NCBI RefSeq assembly: GCF_003970385.1
Contig: NZ_RXZH01000007.1
Span: 62,150 to 126,149, forward strand
Source: Vibrio aquaticus
GTDB lineage: Bacteria; Pseudomonadota; Gammaproteobacteria; Enterobacterales; Vibrionaceae
Direction: 5' to 3'
Length of the DNA stretch: 64,000 nucleotides
In this document: positions 37,061 through 46,694 of the stretch, piece by piece
Layout of the letters: every line of letters starts with the position of its first letter
How positions within the stretch are numbered: position 1 is the first letter of the stretch
Program-made: the position numbers and the translations under genes
Notes under the pieces: model-generated
What the model was told of the DNA's origin: nothing
Databases searched by the model: none
Seen by the model: only the letters and a program-made list of their open reading frames with translations

Positions 37061-38117
37061 AATGAAAGAGATTAAAATTGATGGCCGAGCAATAGGTCCA
37101 GCGCATAAACCATACATCATTGCTGAGCTTTCCGCGAATCATAATGGTTCAATTGAAAAAGCTTTTGAAACTATAGAAATGGCTAAAAAAGCGGGGGCTG
37201 ACGCTATTAAGCTTCAGACTTACACTCCAGACACTATGACCATCAATTGTGATAAAGAAGACTTTCAAGTGAAAGGTGGATTATGGGATGGATATAAGCT
37301 TTATGATCTTTATAAATGGGCCCATACTCCGTTTGAATGGCATAAAGCTATGTTTGAAAAAGCTCGAGAGATTGGTATTACAGTCTTCTCGACTCCATTT
37401 GATGAAAGTGCTGTCGATTTGTTAGAAGAGTTAGACGCTCCCGCATATAAGATAGCGTCTTTCGAATTAACAGACTTACCTTTGATCAAACGTGTTGCCC
37501 AGACGGGAAAACCAATGATTATGTCGACAGGAATGGCGAACTATCAAGAAATCTCGGAAGCTGTAACTACAGCACGAGAGAACGGCTGTGACGAATTAGT
37601 CGTGCTACATTGTATTAGTGGTTACCCATCTCCAGTAGAGCAAGCAAACCTAGCAACAATACCAAAAATTGAGAACGACTTTAACTGTATAGCTGGCTTA
37701 TCGGATCACACTTTAGGAACGGTTGTCTCGGTAGCATCCATTGCAATGGGAGCGAGTCTTATTGAAAAACACGTGACGATGAGTAGAGCAGAGAAAGGTC
37801 CTGATTCAGAATTTTCTCTTGAACCTCAAGAGCTGGCAACTTTATGTAGAGAAACAGAAGCAGCTTGGTTGTCTATTGGGAAGGCTGGTTATGAGAGAAA
37901 ACCAGTAGAAGAAGCGAGTATGAAGTTTAGACGCTCTATTTATTTCGTTCGCTCTATAAAAGCGGGCGACGCGATTTCGAAGTCAGATATTAGACGTGTG
38001 AGACCTGGATATGGGCTACCTCCCAAGTACTTTGATGAGCTAATAGGTAAACGAGTTAATAAAGACGTTGACTTTGGTGATGCTACATCATGGGAACTGA
38101 TAGAGAATGACAACTAA
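37053..38117 (+). CDS. pseI: Pseudaminic acid synthase
   Basis: 354 residues of the NeuB family. PseI condenses the trideoxy-altrose with PEP. The NeuB barrel begins with IIAELSANHNGS; KLQTYTPDTM, FSTPFDESAVD and GLSDHT follow, and a C-terminal SAF (antifreeze-like) domain starts near RRSIYFVRSIKAGD. An in-frame ATG at 37062 is a possible alternative start. Overlaps its neighbours by 8 and 11 bases. Confidence 0.92.
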   Translation: MNKMKEIKIDGRAIGPAHKPYIIAELSANHNGSIEKAFETIEMAKKAGADAIKLQTYTPDTMTINCDKEDFQVKGGLWDGYKLYDLYKWAHTPFEWHKAMFEKAREIGITVFSTPFDESAVDLLEELDAPAYKIASFELTDLPLIKRVAQTGKPMIMSTGMANYQEISEAVTTARENGCDELVVLHCISGYPSPVEQANLATIPKIENDFNCIAGLSDHTLGTVVSVASIAMGASLIEKHVTMSRAEKGPDSEFSLEPQELATLCRETEAAWLSIGKAGYERKPVEEASMKFRRSIYFVRSIKAGDAISKSDIRRVRPGYGLPPKYFDELIGKRVNKDVDFGDATSWELIENDN

Positions 38118-38781
38118 GAATAAAGTGCTGGTCGTAGCAGCCCACTCAGATGATGAAGCTTTGGGGTGTGGCGGAACTATTGCTAAACATGCTCATAATG
38201 GTGATGAAGTGTTCGTCGCTTTTATGACTGATGGTGTGGGATCTAGAGAACCTGGTTGTGAAGAGTCAATCGAAAGACATAAGTGCTCTGAAAGAGCACT
38301 TGATGTGCTGGGCGTAAAAACGACGTTCAGGTTTGATTTTCCAGATAACCAAATGGACAGTGTCCCGTTGCTTTCAATCAGCAAAAAAGTAGAGAGTATA
38401 GTAAGCGAAGTTCGTCCAACTATCGTTTACACTCACTTCTCTGGTGATTTAAACGTTGATCATCGAGTCACCAATCAAGCTGTTTTAACCGCGTGTAGGC
38501 CACAGATAGGCTGTAGTGTAAAAGAAATATATTGTTTTGAAGTATTATCTTCGACAGAATGGTCAACGAAAGCTAGAGAGGTATTTTTACCGCAGAAGGT
38601 GGTTGATATATCAAATTTTTGGGAAAGGAAGAAAAGAGCACTTATTGAATATAAAAAAGAAATGAGAGCATCCCCCCATAGTAGAAGTTTTCACTCTGTA
38701 GAGGCCCTTGCAATTCTTAGAGGAGAATGTCATGGAATAGATAGGGCTGAAGCATTTTATGTTGAACGAATAATTGGTTGA
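38107..38781 (+). CDS. PIG-L family deacetylase
   Basis: 224 residues. The zinc-site motif AHSDDEALGCGG near the N-terminus and the later HFSGDLNVDHRVT are the two conserved PIG-L/LmbE metal-binding stretches. Members remove N-acetyl groups from sugars; in nonulosonate loci they are thought to prepare an amine for a different acyl group. Its placement after pseI suggests action on the pseudaminate N-acetyl group (inference). Confidence 0.85.
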   Translation: MTTKNKVLVVAAHSDDEALGCGGTIAKHAHNGDEVFVAFMTDGVGSREPGCEESIERHKCSERALDVLGVKTTFRFDFPDNQMDSVPLLSISKKVESIVSEVRPTIVYTHFSGDLNVDHRVTNQAVLTACRPQIGCSVKEIYCFEVLSSTEWSTKAREVFLPQKVVDISNFWERKKRALIEYKKEMRASPHSRSFHSVEALAILRGECHGIDRAEAFYVERIIG

Positions 38782-39955
38782 TGGCCTTAACTTGTTGAAA
38801 ATAGTCATTCTTAGGTACATGCTTTTTGCTGTGGTAGGTATAGAGGCGCTTGCTTTGCCTCATATATTAAGTGAAGAAGGGTATGTAGAATTTGAATTTA
38901 TTAAGTCTACAACATTTTTGTTTCAATTTTTATTGTTAGGTAGTTGTAGTGGCTATCTAACAATTAGTACTTCTAGAGGAAATGACAATCAAAAAAGTAT
39001 GAACTTCTTCATGCTTTCATCATTGTATATAATCTTCATAGCAACACTTTTATCTTTATTCTATGGCTATTATTGGTCGTTAGTATCACTCATTGCCATG
39101 ATTGCTTTAGTTATCGAAACCCAGTTTAAATCTGAAGAGAAATATTTTTTCGCTATGGCATTTAAGCCTATGGTTTCGCTAATTTCAATATTTGCAGTAA
39201 TAAGCCTAAGTGAATGGGAAGAAGATGATATTTTTATGCTTGCTATATTAATTAGTATAGTGATCTACATTTTTGTTTTTTTTATTAAAGGAAAGCTTTT
39301 CTCTGAGTTAGGTAAATTACAGCTAGATTTTAAGGCTTTCATTGAATTTTTTGTTCGCGGTCTACCAATAAATTCTTCCGCACTGCTTCTATATGCAATA
39401 TTTTATTTAGATAGAACATTTATAATAGAAAACTACGAGGCATCAGCCGCGTCCTATTCATTAGCTTTTTCGATTAGCCAAATGGTTTTTATTGCAATAA
39501 ACATGTTTTCTTATGTAAATGTTGTAGATTTTGGAAAGTGCATAAGACTTCATCCAGAGCGATTGCCCCAGCTGTTAATGGATAAGCTAAGATCATGTCT
39601 ATTGTTCTACGGACTTATTTCTTGTATATCACTTATCGTAATTGGTGTTTTTATAGAGGATTTCTATGGATTCAATGATCTGTTTGAATTTAGCTTAGTT
39701 ATCATTGTTATTGGTGGACTGGTTAATGTCCTTATTTCTGTAGGCTCTCTACATACGTATTTAAAAACCCAAAGGTATAATGTAACTGCGCTCGCACTAG
39801 TTATGCTTTGCTCATATCTGTTAAATCAGTTGCTATTTCTAAATGATGACTTTTCTTCCTTACATATTTTATTGAAAAGTTACATTTTACTTCTTTTATA
39901 TTCTGTATTTTCTGTTTCTATTGTAATTTATAAGAGCGTCAGGTGTGATTTATGA
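38774..39955 (+). CDS. wzx: O-antigen flippase (Wzx-like)
   Basis: 393 residues, very hydrophobic, with about ten to twelve predicted membrane helices and no recognised catalytic motif. Length, topology and position between the sugar synthesis genes and wzy fit the Wzx translocase of undecaprenyl-linked repeat units. The start is unclear: the frame opens with TTG 38774, overlapping the previous stop, while the first ATG is at 38819 and may be too far in. Family assignment rests on topology and context. Confidence 0.72.
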   Translation: MVDGLNLLKIVILRYMLFAVVGIEALALPHILSEEGYVEFEFIKSTTFLFQFLLLGSCSGYLTISTSRGNDNQKSMNFFMLSSLYIIFIATLLSLFYGYYWSLVSLIAMIALVIETQFKSEEKYFFAMAFKPMVSLISIFAVISLSEWEEDDIFMLAILISIVIYIFVFFIKGKLFSELGKLQLDFKAFIEFFVRGLPINSSALLLYAIFYLDRTFIIENYEASAASYSLAFSISQMVFIAINMFSYVNVVDFGKCIRLHPERLPQLLMDKLRSCLLFYGLISCISLIVIGVFIEDFYGFNDLFEFSLVIIVIGGLVNVLISVGSLHTYLKTQRYNVTALALVMLCSYLLNQLLFLNDDFSSLHILLKSYILLLLYSVFSVSIVIYKSVRCDL

Positions 39956-41322
39956 ACAGTGTCTTTTGTTATGTACGACCTTGGAACTTTGATCAATTTA
40001 AGGTCATTGCAGAAGAATTATTCTATGAAAATGGTCTTGATATAAAATATGTGAGCGAACATCAGTCTTTAGATGAACTAAATTTAATTTCTGACTATTA
40101 TAATAACCTCGAGACTAGGCTGAATAATCAGAATGATTATTTTAATGAAGATGAAATCAATCAAATAATTAAAAAATGTCGCTTATTAAGAGAATTAAGT
40201 TATTTTGAGGCTAGAAATCATGTAGTGGCTATGACCAACTCACTGACGAGTATATTTATTAAGTATGAACCTAAAGCATTTTTAAGTGTTACCGTTGATT
40301 CGTATATATTGGATATATGTTCAAGGCTCTGTGATAAATTTTCAGTTGTAAAAATGTTTATCGTCCCTTCATTTGTCAACGGACATTTTCGAGTGACTAC
40401 ATGCGGAGAATCAAATCTTGTTCGAGAACCAAACCAAGAGATTGTTGAAAAAATTAACTCTACAGTATTGGATGATTACTATATACCTCATTTCAATAAG
40501 AAAAATGTTCAAAATCCAAACTTAAGCTTGTTTAAACGTTTTTTTTCAAATATAGCAAGATATGCTTATTTTTCTATACTGAGAAGAGTTAAAGATGATA
40601 AGTATAATTACCATTATTGGTCAAGTGAATTGGTTTCTAGGCAAAATCTATCCTTCGAAATTCCCCTATCTTTAGGTGACGAGAACTGGGAGACCAAAGT
40701 AGGGTTAGACAATAGGAAAAATATATTTATTCCGCTACAAATGTATCCTGAATGTACGATTGATTATTGGTCTACTAATGATGATGCAATAAACTATAAT
40801 GATTTTTTATTTCAAATCATCAAAGGACTATCAAGAAAATTTAATGTTTTTATTAAAGAACATCCTTCTGTTTCTGGTCAAAGGCCTAATGGTTTCTATA
40901 AAAAATTGTCATCGATGGAGTCGGTGTACATCATTCCAACAACCGTTCATAGCAACTACATTTTAACAAAAATAGATGCTACAGCTGTACTTACTGGAAC
41001 TATTGGACTTGAGAGTAATCTGCGAGGCATACCCACTATTTGTTACTCTGGATCATATTATCAAACTGGGTCTTCCTTCTTTCATGCCGAGACAAATTCT
41101 AATAATGATGATATCCTCAGTTTTATCGAGGGTTACCATAATGTGAAAAAAGGTAATGAAAAAATAATGTTGCACTTATCTCAACAACTCCTAGAAGGTA
41201 GGTTTAGGAATGATGGTAGCTGGAATATGAATAATAGTGAGCATATAAATGAATCTAAGTTAATGGCTCGATCCCTACGTAGTTACTACATTGAAAAAAT
41301 GAAAAAAATTAAAGGGGAATAA
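39952..41322 (+). CDS. Putative capsule/KpsS-like glycosyltransferase (candidate pseudaminyltransferase)
   Basis: 456 residues, soluble, with GT-B-type C-terminal features: VFIKEHPSVSGQRP and GTIGLESNLRGIPTICYSG, as in capsule synthesis transferases that use CMP-linked acids. The start MNSVFCYVRPWNFDQF is similar in style to the second formyltransferase start (VVATIKPWNIKEF). As the only plausible CMP-sugar transferase in the operon it is the best candidate for adding the pseudaminic acid residue. It overlaps wzx by four bases. Confidence 0.65.
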   Translation: MNSVFCYVRPWNFDQFKVIAEELFYENGLDIKYVSEHQSLDELNLISDYYNNLETRLNNQNDYFNEDEINQIIKKCRLLRELSYFEARNHVVAMTNSLTSIFIKYEPKAFLSVTVDSYILDICSRLCDKFSVVKMFIVPSFVNGHFRVTTCGESNLVREPNQEIVEKINSTVLDDYYIPHFNKKNVQNPNLSLFKRFFSNIARYAYFSILRRVKDDKYNYHYWSSELVSRQNLSFEIPLSLGDENWETKVGLDNRKNIFIPLQMYPECTIDYWSTNDDAINYNDFLFQIIKGLSRKFNVFIKEHPSVSGQRPNGFYKKLSSMESVYIIPTTVHSNYILTKIDATAVLTGTIGLESNLRGIPTICYSGSYYQTGSSFFHAETNSNNDDILSFIEGYHNVKKGNEKIMLHLSQQLLEGRFRNDGSWNMNNSEHINESKLMARSLRSYYIEKMKKIKGE

Positions 41323-41323
41323 G

Positions 41324-42562
41324 GTGCCAAACCCATCTAAAGAGTATTTGGTGGCTATAAATCTCTTTCGCCTAGTTAGTCTAACGGTGGGATTGTCTTT
41401 AGTTTTGTCAGCAGTCCTTATTTTTTTTAGGTTAGTAACTCCCGTTTTTGGTATTGATCAGTACTCCTTTTCTCAATTAATAATAATATTCAATCTTATT
41501 ATACTGGCAGTGTCTGGTTTTTCAATTTCAATTATTTGGTTAGATAAGGGTAAAATACCATTTAGCTTTATTATATTTTCCTTAGTGCTTTTTGTTTACT
41601 TTTATTACGGATTCATTCTCAACGGTATTAACTACTTTTCATTCCAACATATTTACTACTTCCTTGCAGCATATGTTTTCTTTGAGTTTGGTAGGAATCT
41701 ACTTGATTATATCTCGTTTTCTCGTCTTCAAGGATTATTTAAACTGGGTTTTTTTTCCAACTTCTTTGTTGTTGTTTGTTATAAAATAATGAGTGTGTTC
41801 TATGTGATATACCCAGGATATGGTGGGAGTTTTATCGGGTATATTGCCATCTACTTTCTTTCATTAAGAAATCGTATCTACTTTTTTGTAAGCGTTATTC
41901 TTATTGTTGCGCAGGGAAAAAGAAGCATATTATTGTCTTTCATTGCGTCACTGGTTGTCTACTATGCATTTTTTAAGGTTAAGTTAGGTTTCTTTTTTAC
42001 TTTTTCATTAATGATTAGTTTTGTTACCGCTTTACTTTTAGGGATAGAATACCTAGACCTATACAGCATTGGAGGGTTGGGAAGATTAGCCTACATTAAC
42101 CCTTTTTCGGATAGGTTCGATCTCTATCTAGGTTCAAGTGGCAGATTTGACGAAATTCTTTCAATGTTTCGAGGCTTTAGTTCATACGGTTTGGAATACT
42201 TGTTTGGTCGAGGTTTCGGTTTTAGCTATGAATGGGAGCTTAGCTATAGACCTGACTTTATTGAAATTAAAGGTTATGTGCATAATACTCATCTTCTTAT
42301 ATTTGCTCTTACAGGTTTAGTCGGCTTGTCGATTTGGCTGGGATATTTTATTTTTGTCTTCTCTTCTATCAGAAGACGCATGAACGGATTTCCTCCACAT
42401 GAACAAAGGATTGTTCAGTTTTTTTGTATGAGTTTGATCTTCTTTTTTATTTCTGGTTTCTTCTCTTTAAATATTATTAGTGATATTTTTGGTGTTATTT
42501 GTGTTGGTGTTGTTCACTATTTATCTATTTATTGCAATAGAAAAGGTAGAGAAGCAACTTAA
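41324..42562 (+). CDS. wzy: O-antigen polymerase (Wzy-like)
   Basis: 412 residues with a GTG start, about ten to twelve membrane helices and a long hydrophilic loop (about residues 240-310) with GRGFGFSYEWEL and HNTHLLIFALTGLVG, the arrangement of Wzy polymerases. It follows the putative pseudaminyltransferase by one base. Sequence is poorly conserved, as expected for Wzy. Confidence 0.75.
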   Translation: MPNPSKEYLVAINLFRLVSLTVGLSLVLSAVLIFFRLVTPVFGIDQYSFSQLIIIFNLIILAVSGFSISIIWLDKGKIPFSFIIFSLVLFVYFYYGFILNGINYFSFQHIYYFLAAYVFFEFGRNLLDYISFSRLQGLFKLGFFSNFFVVVCYKIMSVFYVIYPGYGGSFIGYIAIYFLSLRNRIYFFVSVILIVAQGKRSILLSFIASLVVYYAFFKVKLGFFFTFSLMISFVTALLLGIEYLDLYSIGGLGRLAYINPFSDRFDLYLGSSGRFDEILSMFRGFSSYGLEYLFGRGFGFSYEWELSYRPDFIEIKGYVHNTHLLIFALTGLVGLSIWLGYFIFVFSSIRRRMNGFPPHEQRIVQFFCMSLIFFFISGFFSLNIISDIFGVICVGVVHYLSIYCNRKGREAT

Positions 42563-42577
42563 GAATAGGTGTGATTT

Positions 42578-44452
42578 ATGTGTGGTATAGTTGGTGGCGT
42601 TGGTGATGTGACTAGCGATCTACTTGATAAGATGCTAAGCGAAATTCAGCATAGAGGGCCAGATAACACTGATACTTATCATTCCGAAGGCGTCGGGTTA
42701 GGCCATGCTAGGCTCAGTATCATAGATTTATCTGAATCGAGTAATCAACCTTTATGGGATACATCTCGAACAGCGTGTATCGTATTTAATGGTGAGATAT
42801 ACAATTATAAGAAGCTTCGAGAAGAACTTTTAGAAGGTGGTGTTTCATTTTCTACTCAAGGTGATGCAGAAGTTCTATTAAATACATACTTGAAATATGG
42901 TGTCGAAGGGTTGAAGTCAGTATCAGGTATTTTCTCTTTTGCTATTTGGGTTCCTGAAAGAAAGGAACTTTTCTTAGCTCGTGACCCCTACGGGGTTAAA
43001 CCTCTTTATTACTTGGAAAGCGAGAATAAACTATACTTCTCCAGTGAGATGAAATCTTTAATCCCTGCAATAGATGGTGAGGTAAGTATAAATAAGAATG
43101 CTCTACTAAGAACTTTAATTTGCCTTTGGAGTCCGGGAGAAGAAACCATCATAGCTGGTATTAAAAAGATAAAGCCAGCTTATTATATGAAGGTTTTAAA
43201 TGGTGCTGTTGAACAATATGACAGTTATTGGGAATGGCCAGATTACAAGCCTAACAACTCCCTATCGGAACAGCAGCACTCAGTTAATACTATTGAGTCA
43301 ATTGAAAAAGCGGTTGGCGAGCAATTAGTATCGGATGTAGAAGTCGGTACCTTTCTATCTGGCGGATTGGACTCTAGTTTGTTAACTGCTTTAGCATCAA
43401 GGGAAATACCTGGAATTAAATCATTTACAATTGACTCGAATGAAGGCTCAAGAGGTAATGATGGTTTCAGTGATGACCTGCCTTATGCAAAGGCAGTAGC
43501 TAGTTTCTTGAAGTCCGAACTAAATATATTGAAAGCTTCACCTGATATTACGAAGTTACTACCAAAAATGGTATATCATCTTGATGAACTGCAAGCAGAT
43601 CCTGCTCCTCTTAATGTGCTGCTTATTTGCGAAGAAGCTAGAAGACAAGGTATAAAAGTTCTTCTTTCAGGTGCTGGTGGTGATGACATATTTTCTGGTT
43701 ATCGCAGGCATTATGCTGTCACCAAAGAAAAATACTGGGCAGGATTACCAAAAGTAGCCCGTAGGGCTTTAAAAGGTGTAACTAGTAAGTTATCTAAACA
43801 GAATCCGTCTTTGCGTCGAGTCTCAAAAGCATTTCAATATGCTGATTTAGAAGGCGACGAACGTTTACTATCTTATTTCTTTTGGCTAGATCCATCTATC
43901 GCCAAGGGCTTATTTGTTGCTCCCGAGGAGCTAGTCGAGAAGCCATTTGAGTTCATTACTGATGAACTCAACACGTTAAATTATTCCGATCCTTTAGAGA
44001 AAATGTTGTACCTTGAGAGAAAATACTTCTTAGTAGACCATAACTTTAATTATACGGATAAAATGAGTATGGCCGCTGGTGTTGAAGTTCGTGTTCCCTT
44101 TCTTGATAAAGGAGTTATCGACGTTGCTTCATCTATCCCAAGTAGTCTTAAACAAAAAGGTAAAGTAGGGAAGTCTATTCTAAAAAAAGCTTCTGAAAGC
44201 ATTTTGCCTATTGATGTTATTTATAGATCAAAATCCGGGTTTGGAGCACCTCTTCGGAGTTGGTTGAAGAATGAACTTTCCGACATGGTTGATGAGTTAT
44301 TGAGTCAAGAAAAAATCCAAAGGAGAGGTATATTCAAATATGACGCTGTAAAGGACCTAATTGAAAAGGATCGGAAAGGAATTGCTGATTACTCTTATCC
44401 AATATTTGCACTTTTGTGTTTTGAAATTTGGTGTCAGCAGTTTTTGGACTAA
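42578..44452 (+). CDS. asnB: Glutamine-hydrolysing asparagine synthase-like amidotransferase
   Basis: 624 residues. The N-terminal glutaminase has the nucleophile Cys2 (MCGIVGG), LGHARLSIIDL and VFNGEIYNY; the C-terminal synthetase has the ATP-binding FLSGGLDSSL. AsnB homologues in O-antigen clusters are thought to amidate uronic or nonulosonic acid carboxyl groups, so ManNAcA or the pseudaminate carboxyl is a possible target here. It is not likely to serve general asparagine synthesis. Confidence 0.88.
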   Translation: MCGIVGGVGDVTSDLLDKMLSEIQHRGPDNTDTYHSEGVGLGHARLSIIDLSESSNQPLWDTSRTACIVFNGEIYNYKKLREELLEGGVSFSTQGDAEVLLNTYLKYGVEGLKSVSGIFSFAIWVPERKELFLARDPYGVKPLYYLESENKLYFSSEMKSLIPAIDGEVSINKNALLRTLICLWSPGEETIIAGIKKIKPAYYMKVLNGAVEQYDSYWEWPDYKPNNSLSEQQHSVNTIESIEKAVGEQLVSDVEVGTFLSGGLDSSLLTALASREIPGIKSFTIDSNEGSRGNDGFSDDLPYAKAVASFLKSELNILKASPDITKLLPKMVYHLDELQADPAPLNVLLICEEARRQGIKVLLSGAGGDDIFSGYRRHYAVTKEKYWAGLPKVARRALKGVTSKLSKQNPSLRRVSKAFQYADLEGDERLLSYFFWLDPSIAKGLFVAPEELVEKPFEFITDELNTLNYSDPLEKMLYLERKYFLVDHNFNYTDKMSMAAGVEVRVPFLDKGVIDVASSIPSSLKQKGKVGKSILKKASESILPIDVIYRSKSGFGAPLRSWLKNELSDMVDELLSQEKIQRRGIFKYDAVKDLIEKDRKGIADYSYPIFALLCFEIWCQQFLD

Positions 44453-44552
44453 ATAACTAGTATTATGATTTGAGTTGTTCGGCAATTTAGCGTCGCTCAT
44501 TGTAGAAGGTTTGGGCGAACGAAATGTTGACATTATTTTTATAGGTGGATCG

Positions 44553-46694
44553 GTGAAGCAAGTTTTACAAGATATGGCAAATGGTGGCTCTAGTTTAGTG
44601 GAAGCCCCAGCTCCAATAGCTACGAATGGGAGTGTGTTGATCGATTCAACAGTTTCTTTAATATCTGCAGGTACGGAGCGTATGCTTGTTGACTTTGGCA
44701 AGGCTAGCCTTTTAGATAAAGCACGTCAGCAGCCTGACAAAGTAAAGATGGTTTTAGAAAAGGTCCAAACTGACGGTTTGATGACTACAATTGATGCAGT
44801 ACAATCAAAGTTAGCTCAACCTTTACCTCTTGGCTACTGCAATGTGGGCACAGTTAACTCGGTTGGAAAAAATGTCGAGGGCTTTAAAACGGGCGATCGA
44901 GTTGTTTCTAACGGACCTCATGCTGATGTTGTCAGAGTCTCTAAAAATCTATGTGCACTGATTCCAGATAATGTTTCAGATGAAGAAGCTTCATTTACTG
45001 TTGTTGCAAGCATTGGCTTGCAAGGTATTCGATTGGCAGAGCCAACTCTTGGCGAATCTTTTGTTGTAACAGGTGTTGGACTTATTGGTTTGCTTACTGT
45101 ACAGCTTCTTCGAGCTCAGGGCTGTCGAGTTTTAGCAATAGACTTTGATGACTCAAAACTAGAATTGGCAAAACAGTTTGGTGCGGAAACATGCAACCCT
45201 GGACGTGGCGAAGATCCTGTTGCTGCTGGTATGGCGTTTAGCCGTGGCAAAGGAGTCGATGGTGTTATTATAACAGCATCAACTAAATCGAATGACCCTG
45301 TTACGCAAGCAGCACGAATGAGTCGGAAGCGGGGACGTATCGTATTGGTTGGTGTTACTGGCTTAGAGTTAAACCGAGCGGACTTTTATGAGAAAGAGCT
45401 GACGTTTCAAGTATCATGCTCTTACGGCCCGGGACGATATGATTCAGATTATGAAGATAAGGGTAACGATTACCCATATGCATTCGTACGTTGGACAGAG
45501 CAAAGAAACTTTGAAGCCATTTTGGATATGATGGCTTCAGGGCAGATGGATGTTAAGCCTCTTATTTCACATCGCTTCAATTTTGAGGAAGCACCAAAGG
45601 CATACGAGCTTCTAACATCGGATAGATCTGCGCTTGGTATTTTGCTCAATTATGGTAGTGAGATAGCACCTCGTCATAAGAAAGTTGTTGAATTAGATTC
45701 ACGTGTAACTTTCCAAGCTGCTAAACCAATTGTTGGCTTTGTTGGTGCCGGAAACTACGCTTCACGAATGCTCATTCCAGCATTTAAAGCAGGAGGAGCA
45801 CAGCTTCACACAATTGCTACATCTGGTGGTATCAATGGTGTGACTCATGGTGAAAAAGCTGGTTTTTCAAAGACAACAACAGATACGCAGTCAATGATCA
45901 TAGATCCAGAGATCAACACTGTTGCTATTGTTACTCGTCATAATAGTCACGCCAAGTTTGTTGCAGAAGCTTTAAATGCAGGAAAACATGTTTTTGTAGA
46001 AAAGCCACTAGCGATTTCACTATCGGAGCTCGCTGATGTTGAGGCTGCATATTATTCGAAAACCTCTACTGATGCTGCTCCAAAATTAATGGTTGGCTTT
46101 AATCGTCGCTTTTCGCCGCAAGTTCAAAAGATGAAGGAGCTTCTTTCTTCAATTAATGAGCCTAAAACTTTTATGATGACAATGAACGCAGGTGCAATAC
46201 CTGCCGAACATTGGACTCAAGATAGTAATGTTGGCGGTGGTCGTATTATCGGAGAGGCATGTCATTTTGTTGACTTGATGCGCTTCCTTGCGGGTTCGGA
46301 AATCACTTCAGTACAATGCAGAAGGATGGGTGATACAGACAGTGTAGAGATTACAGAGGATAAAGCGGCTATTATTCTAGGCTTTGCTGATGGCTCTTTT
46401 GGTACTATCCATTACTTGGCAAATGGTGCAGCTAGTTTTCCTAAAGAGCGAGTTGAGGTTTTTGCCGCTGGTCGAGTTCTTCAATTAGACAATTTCCGAA
46501 AATTAAAAGCCTTTGGTTGGCCTGGCTTTTCAAAAATGAACCTGTGGAAACAAGATAAAGGGCAAGCTGACTGTTCCACCGCATTTCTTCAATCGATAGA
46601 GAAAGGTATAGATGCCCCGATTCCAGCTAGGGAGTTGTTTGAAGTCGCTAAAGTGACAATTGAAATTGCAGAACAGCTCCGTCGTCAGAAATGA
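44553..46694 (+). CDS. Bi-domain oxidoreductase (zinc alcohol dehydrogenase plus Gfo/Idh/MocA)
   Basis: 713 residues from GTG 44553, which has an AGGTGGA Shine-Dalgarno and yields the usual start KQVLQDMANGG; the longest frame begins at 44475. The N-terminal half is a medium-chain dehydrogenase (TGVGLIGLLTVQLLRAQG), the C-terminal half a Gfo/Idh/MocA oxidoreductase (VGFVGAGNYASRML; EKPLAIS; GGGRIIGEACHFVDLM). Such proteins are common in O-antigen loci beside heparinase-like genes; substrate unknown. It overlaps the next gene by four bases. Confidence 0.87.
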   Translation: MKQVLQDMANGGSSLVEAPAPIATNGSVLIDSTVSLISAGTERMLVDFGKASLLDKARQQPDKVKMVLEKVQTDGLMTTIDAVQSKLAQPLPLGYCNVGTVNSVGKNVEGFKTGDRVVSNGPHADVVRVSKNLCALIPDNVSDEEASFTVVASIGLQGIRLAEPTLGESFVVTGVGLIGLLTVQLLRAQGCRVLAIDFDDSKLELAKQFGAETCNPGRGEDPVAAGMAFSRGKGVDGVIITASTKSNDPVTQAARMSRKRGRIVLVGVTGLELNRADFYEKELTFQVSCSYGPGRYDSDYEDKGNDYPYAFVRWTEQRNFEAILDMMASGQMDVKPLISHRFNFEEAPKAYELLTSDRSALGILLNYGSEIAPRHKKVVELDSRVTFQAAKPIVGFVGAGNYASRMLIPAFKAGGAQLHTIATSGGINGVTHGEKAGFSKTTTDTQSMIIDPEINTVAIVTRHNSHAKFVAEALNAGKHVFVEKPLAISLSELADVEAAYYSKTSTDAAPKLMVGFNRRFSPQVQKMKELLSSINEPKTFMMTMNAGAIPAEHWTQDSNVGGGRIIGEACHFVDLMRFLAGSEITSVQCRRMGDTDSVEITEDKAAIILGFADGSFGTIHYLANGAASFPKERVEVFAAGRVLQLDNFRKLKAFGWPGFSKMNLWKQDKGQADCSTAFLQSIEKGIDAPIPARELFEVAKVTIEIAEQLRRQK

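Noticed and set aside
44475..44552. N-terminal extension of the bi-domain oxidoreductase
   Set aside because: The added residues are not typical of the family and GTG 44553 has a clear AGGTGGA ribosome-binding site.
44357..44701. Minus-strand open frame of 114 codons over the asnB/oxidoreductase junction
   Set aside because: It is antisense to two well-supported genes and its composition is that of a shadow frame.
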